Source of the DNA: Symbiodinium natans
Lineage: Eukaryota > Sar > Dinophyceae > Suessiales > Symbiodiniaceae
DNA length: 64,000 bases
Assembly (NCBI GenBank): GCA_905221605.1
Contig: CAJNDS010002081.1
Span: 221,501-285,500, forward strand
Reading direction: 5' to 3'
The position numbers and the translations under genes are program-made. A model generated the notes under the pieces. That model searched no databases and was not told where the DNA came from. It saw only the letters and a list, made by a program, of their open reading frames with translations. The first letter of the stretch is position 1; every line of letters begins with the position of its first letter. Positions 59,901-64,000 of the stretch are shown in pieces.

Positions 59901-60511
59901 TTAGGGTTTAGGGGTTGGGGTTTAGGGTTTAGGTTTTCCGACAGAGCGCGCATGTGCTCGAGGCCCATCCTGCTGTCTCTGGCGCACGTGGCACTCCGGA
60001 CATGGCTTGTTTGGTCTCATGTCATTACATGTGTTTTTGGCACTTCATTTTTATGCGATGTTTTCCATTTACTATCATTTCAGGAGGGGTTTGGAGGAGC
60101 TGCAACGAAGCTCAGGGTAGCACTCACAGTTCGGGATCACAAAATTATAATCCCTTTTAAAGGACCGTTAGTACAAGGGGACCATCCCTAGGCACGTCCC
60201 AGGTGGGCATTGCTTGGTGCTTCGGACAGGGTAGAGAGCCCAAGGCCCCTAAAAGAAGGAGTATGCCTTATGCAGCTGATTACAAGGAACCTTTCTCATT
60301 ATCCCATTACATGCATATAGTTCAGGGCACATGGGTAGTTTCCTAAATTCGGGTACCTTCTGGGTACCCAGAAGATGGCCGGCACTTTCAGAAAGGGGAT
60401 CCCCAAACAGGGACCCCGTTGAGTTCCGCAAGCCAGGAAGAGATTCCGCGCATGTTGAAGGAGATACTGGCCTACGAAGCCAGCGAAGTCGGGTCCTCAT
60501 TTTTGAATCAG
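56980..60511 (+). CDS. SCP/FCP1-like (NIF/CTD small phosphatase) phosphatase, at least ten exons
   Basis: HAD-family protein phosphatase related to CTD small phosphatases and Dullard; characterised relatives dephosphorylate phosphoserine. Exons: 56980-57216 (KKTLVLDLDETLVWATG, DxDxT catalytic loop), 57367-57419, 57635-57697 (VYVRKRPGVDEFLKAVAKLY), 57813-57848 (VAIFTASTSLYA), 57924-57970 (NALLDVLDQRGWIQH), 58082-58127 (RLFREACTRYKEGYVK), 58892-58924 (DLSLLGRNLND), 59134-59175 (VIIVDNMSGPSKRS), 59427-59489 (VCYALQPENAIPIRT), 59601-59706 (WKHDPEDTELMDLLP) and probably 60437-60511 (EEIPRMLKEILAYEASEVG). All but the 59175-59427 join are in phase. Introns after 57697 and 57970 need GC donors and after 58127 a GA donor. 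Two copies of palindromic element A sit in its introns. The true N-terminus is unknown. Confidence 0.9.
57635..58127 (+). CDS. phosphatase core exons with GC and GA splice donors
   Basis: Four consecutive exons of 63, 36, 47 and 46 nt reconstitute the continuous NIF-domain order: RKRPGVDEFL, IFTASTSLYA, NALLDVLDQ, HRLFREACTRYKEGYVK. The downstream exon at 58892 restores VKDLSLLGRN. Confidence 0.88.
58692..58817. repeat. palindromic element family A, copy 3
   Basis: ACTTGAGGGGTCATGGGTAG at the left, GCTACCCATGAACCTCCAAG at the right; in the phosphatase intron between 58127 and 58892. Confidence 0.88.
58957..59064. repeat. palindromic element family A, copy 4
   Basis: CTTGAGGTTCACGGGTGGAT at the left, CTTAGAACCTCCAAG at the right. 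It occupies the next phosphatase intron (58925-59133). Confidence 0.85.
59523..59569 (+). repeat. TTTAGGG array in phosphatase intron
   Basis: About seven units between exons ending at 59489 and starting at 59601. Confidence 0.95.
59711..59935 (+). repeat. TTTAGGG array, about 31 units, in phosphatase intron
   Basis: Begins inside the donor context: the exon ends at 59706 and the intron starts GTTTGGGTTTAGGG. Carries an internal higher-order pattern with repeated GGGGTTAGGGTTTGGGGG breaks. Confidence 0.95.
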
Positions 60512-60569
60512 GGTTTAGGGTTTAGGGTTTAGGGATGTAAGTTGAAAAATGCCCCCAAGGGACGCCCTC

Positions 60570-60590
60570 CCCCCCCCCCCCCCCCCCCCC
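60570..60590. repeat. poly-C run
   Basis: About 21 consecutive C. Confidence 0.9.
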
Positions 60591-60599
60591 ACCCCCAAC

Positions 60600-62790
60600 A
60601 AAAAGGGACCAGAGACTTCTGTACAAAGAGGGACCATCATGTGGAGGTCTCGCAGTGTGTCCTGAGATCTTGCCCTTGCCATGTTGGCGCTGAAGTCGGC
60701 CCCCTCAACGGCTGACATGTAAGACCACGTGACGCTATAACTTTGTCATAGTTAGGAATATAAATGTAAAATTTTAATATTATCCCAGCAATGAACAAGA
60801 TAAGATTTTCCCTACTGCAGCAGCCGCCCTGCCCGAGTGCCCAACACACTTTCAGTGTGGGCTTCTCTGCGCTGAGGACGATGCCGATGAGGCCGGTGCC
60901 GGGTAGTGCCGGGTAGTGCCGGGTAGGCTGACGGCCTGCAAATCTGCGGTGTGACTTGCCCATCTTGAGGGCAACCAAAACCTAAACCCGAAACCCGAAA
61001 CCCGAAACCCTAAACCCTAAACCCTCAACCCTAAACCCTAAATGATCCTGCGCAAGATGAGCTCCCTACCCAATGCGGCATGCACCCAGTGTTTGAAGCA
61101 GCTATTTGGGGAAAAATAGACCCCTAAACCAACAATGAGCAAGTCCCCGCGCCGAATGCTTTTTCGGCCAGTTCGTTCAACGTCTGCTCTCGTAAGTGTG
61201 AAGCGGGTACACCCGACATCCCGCAGCAGCTCGGTGCCCAGTCTCGAGGCATCTCGCAGGCATCAGAAGACGTCTCAGAGCAAAGACTACCTTAAACCCT
61301 AAACCCTAAACCCTAAACCCGAAACCCTAAACCCTAAACCCTAAACCCGAAACCCTAAACCCTAAACCCTAAAGCATCTCCTGCATGTCCCCAGACATCT
61401 CAGCATGCCTCGATGGCATGATGCATGAAGTTTAGGTAGGCCCTGGGGATACTTGTTGCTTTTCCATTTTTCTTAGGGTTTAGGGTTTAGGGTTTAGAGT
61501 TTAGGGTTTAGGGTTGAGCGGCCTGAGTGGCCAGAGCGGCTTCAGCGGCCTCAGCGGCCTGAGCGGGCTCAGCGGCCTGAGTGGGCTCAGCGGCTTCAGC
61601 GGCCTCAGCGCCCTCAGCGCCCTCAGCGGGCTCAGCGGCCTGAGCGGCCTGAGCGGGGGCAGCGGGCTCAGCGGCCTGAGCGGCTCGGCGGGCTCAGCGG
61701 CCTCAGCGGGCTCAGCGGGCTCGCGTGCTGAATTTTGTGGCTGCCGGACAATTCTCATCGAAACTTTTGTGAAGCTTGATAAACTAGGCCGCCTAAGCCT
61801 GTAAGACCTCAGTTGAACCCCACATGCTCGAGATTAGACACTGCTTTCAAATGTGAGAGGCGATGGCATTGGGTATTGCTTTGGAAAACCATTGCGCACT
61901 GGATCTCAGAGTGAACCTGGCCTCAACAAGGGGAACTTTTTTGGGGGGTATCGCTGGGTCCGCAAAAAATCTGCTTGCTTTTCATCAGACTCACATGACA
62001 TCGGCCTCGTCAATGAATTCTGTGGCCCGACACCTGACCTGAGCTTTTCGACCTTCGGTTCCTTGTTCTGCCTCCGAGTAACCCGTATCAATTACGTTGC
62101 CTTTCGCGGGCCAGTGTAAACCCCAGACGCCGTAGGAGGTCTCCAGTCCCGAAGGGAAACCTGCCCTTCGAGAAGAATGTTGCCATGGTGCAAGTACCAC
62201 CCCCCCCTCCCCCCTTGCGGCCTTCGAGGCGTGGACCTTTCTTTGTGGAAGCCTACACGCGGGCTCTTGTAGGATCAGGCCTTTGAAAGATGAATCCCCA
62301 CAATATTTAAGAGCCTCCGGCTCAAGCCGCCGACCCCGCTGGAGCATAGTTGAAAGGTTTAAACGCGCTCGTCAGCTCAAAGGATCCAAAAGTTGATTTG
62401 CTTGAGCCTCTGTGAAACGTTGGGGGGGGGGGGGAGTAGCACCAGGACCCAAACAGGAGCTGAAGCCAGCTTGGGCAGGGCAGCCCCATCAATTGTTGAA
62501 CAGGCCAAGCCCACACCAACCTTTTCACCCCCATCCAACACGCCGCCAGGGTCGGCGGACCTTACACCCTAAACCCTAAACCCTAAGCCCTAAGCCGTAA
62601 ACCCTAAGCCCTAAGCCGTAAACCCTAAGCCCTAAGCCCTAAACCCTAAGCCCCAAACCCTAAACCCTAAACCCTAAACCCAAAAACGAGACGACTCTTG
62701 GATGCCGGCGCAGATCACCTCTTTGCTCAGAAGCCAGTAGACGGGTCGGATCATTATGGCAGGACCTGGACGCTCCATGCCAAAATGCTT
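60600..62790. other. no confident gene
   Basis: Short CCCTAAA/CCCGAAA arrays at 60974-61045 and 61290-61375. Exon-like pieces near 61045-61115 and 61140-61230 lack family support. Confidence 0.4.
61514..61725. repeat. GC-rich 9-bp repeat (GCGGCCTGA/GCGGGCTCA)
   Basis: About 23 units of GCGG(C/G)(C/T)T(C/G)A in near-perfect 9-bp register (some 8-10 bp), directly after TTTAGGG units. It would encode Ser-Gly-Leu or Pro-Leu-Arg repeats; no evidence that it is translated. Confidence 0.88.
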
Positions 62791-62793
62791 TAG

Positions 62794-63121
62794 AGTCCGG
62801 CCTGGCCTTGTGAGCTCTCCTGTTTCACCACCAAGTCCAGAGAGCCCAATACCCCTTAACTAAGGAATATTCCTTAAACTAGAAAAAGGATCCCTTTTTA
62901 AGGAGTTTTTAAGGTTTTAAGCTATATTCCTTACTTACGGGGTTTTGGGCTCTCTGGGAAGTCCAAGAAAGAAACACCGGATGGCAAGCTCAATGGCTTG
63001 CGGCAAGCTGAATGGCTTGCAGGCTTCGTTCCCATTTTTCTTTTGGAGGCTAGGTAGGCTCACCGGCGTGACCTCAGATGCCGCTTCGATGTTCAATCTC
63101 AACTACTTTCAGCCTCAGTTC
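62794..63121 (+). CDS. unassigned exons interrupted by a palindromic element
   Basis: A frame from 62794 (after GCTTTAG) reads PCELSCFTTKS up to 62838. After the element 62839-62958 it resumes as SKKETPDGKLNGLRQAEWLA. A third piece, about 63060-63120, reads LTGVTSDAASMFNLNYFQPQ and ends at GTATCC. The last piece vaguely recalls the FNVNyF stretch of patatin-like lipases, but this is too short to rely on. Confidence 0.35.
62839..62958. repeat. palindromic element with flanking AAGTCC repeats (introner candidate)
   Basis: Ends AGAGAGCCCAATACCCCTTA and CTTACGGGGTTTTGGGCTCT are inverted; AAGGAATAT/ATATTCCTT lie further in. AAGTCC directly precedes (62833-62838) and follows (62959-62964), like a target-site duplication. 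Confidence 0.7.
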
Positions 63122-63363
63122 GTATCCCTAAACCCTAAACCCTAAACCCCAAACCCCAAATTCCCAAAACTGGGTTTGTTGAGGTCGGGGTCGGACCCTA
63201 GGCATGTCCCCGCTGCGCAGCAGCGCCCATGGGCCGAAGTTCGGGAGATCGCCGCTTGCTCGAGGCTGCTGCTGGCGGGCTCAACGCAAGAGCCATGCAC
63301 ATGGCGGACAAGTCTGTCGAACTCTGGCGATCCCCCGGCGGTGTCAAAAAAGGGACTCTTGAG

Positions 63364-63540
63364 ACCCTAACCCTAAACCCTAAACCCTAAACCCTAAACC
63401 CTAAACCCTAAACCCTAAACCCTAAACCCTAAACCCTAAACCCTAAACCCTAAACCCTAAACCCTAAACCCTAAACCCTAAACCCTAAACCCTAAGCCCT
63501 AAGCCCTAAACCCTAAACCCTAAACCCTAGACCCTAAACC
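63364..63540 (-). repeat. CCCTAAA array, about 25 units
   Basis: Perfect heptamers with CCCTAAG and CCCTAGA variants at the right. The remaining sequence to 64000 holds short CCCGAAA/CCCTAAA and TTTAGGG runs and no supported gene. Confidence 0.95.
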
Positions 63541-64000
63541 CCAGGAAGGGACCCTCAGGGCCCAGAGCATGTCAAGGCAGCTGCAGATTAGAGGTTTCAG
63601 TTAGTGGCATATTGCATTCTCTGGGTTGTTCATCTCACATCGCCCGCGTTGCCGAGAGCTGCCAAGTAACAGGGAGTTAGCCTCGAACCAGAAATCAGGA
63701 GGAGTAGTGAGCCCGAGCCCAACAACACAAGGTAGGCCGACACCTGAGCATGAGAGACATTTGTCCTAAACCCGAAACCCTAAACACTAAACCCTAAACC
63801 CAAAACTCTAAACCCGAAACCCTAAACTGTTTCAGCCATGGCTCGTGATGTCGGAGGCGCCTCCAAGACAATCTGCCTACGTCTAATGTCCAGGGTCCAA
63901 ACTCTACAATGTGGAGGGTTTAGGGTTTAGGGTTTAGGGTGGGTATTCCCGAACATAGGGGGCACCCCTATTTGATACCCCAAATAGAATAGAAGCCGCT

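Noticed and set aside
61501-61804. Ser-Gly-Leu or Pro-Leu-Arg repeat protein
   Set aside because: Pure translation of a 9-bp GC-rich minisatellite beside telomere-like repeats; no start, splice or stop context.
28970-64000. A chromosome end (true telomere) in the window
   Set aside because: Telomere heptamers occur in both orientations, in short blocks between exons, and never extend to a window edge as a terminal array.

Overview
The window looks like nuclear DNA of a dinoflagellate, most likely a symbiodiniacean. The evidence is: hundreds of plant-type telomere heptamers (TTTAGGG/CCCTAAA) scattered through introns; genes cut into very short exons; introns that fit only if GC or GA donors are allowed beside GT, usually with AG|G acceptors; a probable relict of the dinoflagellate spliced leader; and dinoflagellate-style copia retroelements. 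No rRNA, tRNA, CRISPR or prokaryote-like operon was seen. All gene models are hand reconstructions from protein motifs and reading-frame phase and have no transcript support.

Left part (1-13.3 kb). The minus strand carries the 5' half of a secreted S28-family serine carboxypeptidase (182-1363). Upstream of it is an unrecognised, probably secreted gene (about 1599-3109). A nearly intact 9.8-kb copia element follows (3490-13288): both LTRs, a polypurine tract, a probable target-site duplication, and one 2665-residue Gag-Pol frame with an unusual 660-residue tail after RNase H.

Middle (13.3-26.2 kb). This is a repeat-dominated block. A second, decayed copia-like element (about 14.5-20.24 kb, plus strand) lies between two GGGGGCTTAAGGGG-type arrays. 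The whole element, coding and non-coding alike, is about eight- to ten-fold enriched in the tetramer ATTG on one strand. The only exception is a 1.44-kb tandem-repeat insert with GT...AG ends inside its polymerase gene. Around it are TTCGAA-rich minisatellites, a 53-bp and a 70-bp tandem repeat, a 215-bp duplicated segment, and a retroelement RNase H fragment.

Right part (26.4-64 kb). At least three plus-strand host genes are recognisable: a UDP-glycosyltransferase of the membrane-anchored ER type (26441-35399), a voltage-gated cation channel (about 38.4-45.6 kb, possibly further), and an SCP/FCP1-like (NIF/CTD) phosphatase (56980 to about 60.5 kb). Their introns are filled with telomere-like arrays in both orientations, AT-rich microsatellites and short palindromic elements present in two to four copies, which are candidate introners or MITEs. 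Further exon-like islands between 45 and 56 kb and 62.7-63.2 kb could not be assigned.

The genes share no obvious pathway. What unifies the right-hand 37 kb is architecture: coding islands of 30-240 bp separated by telomere-repeat-stuffed introns.
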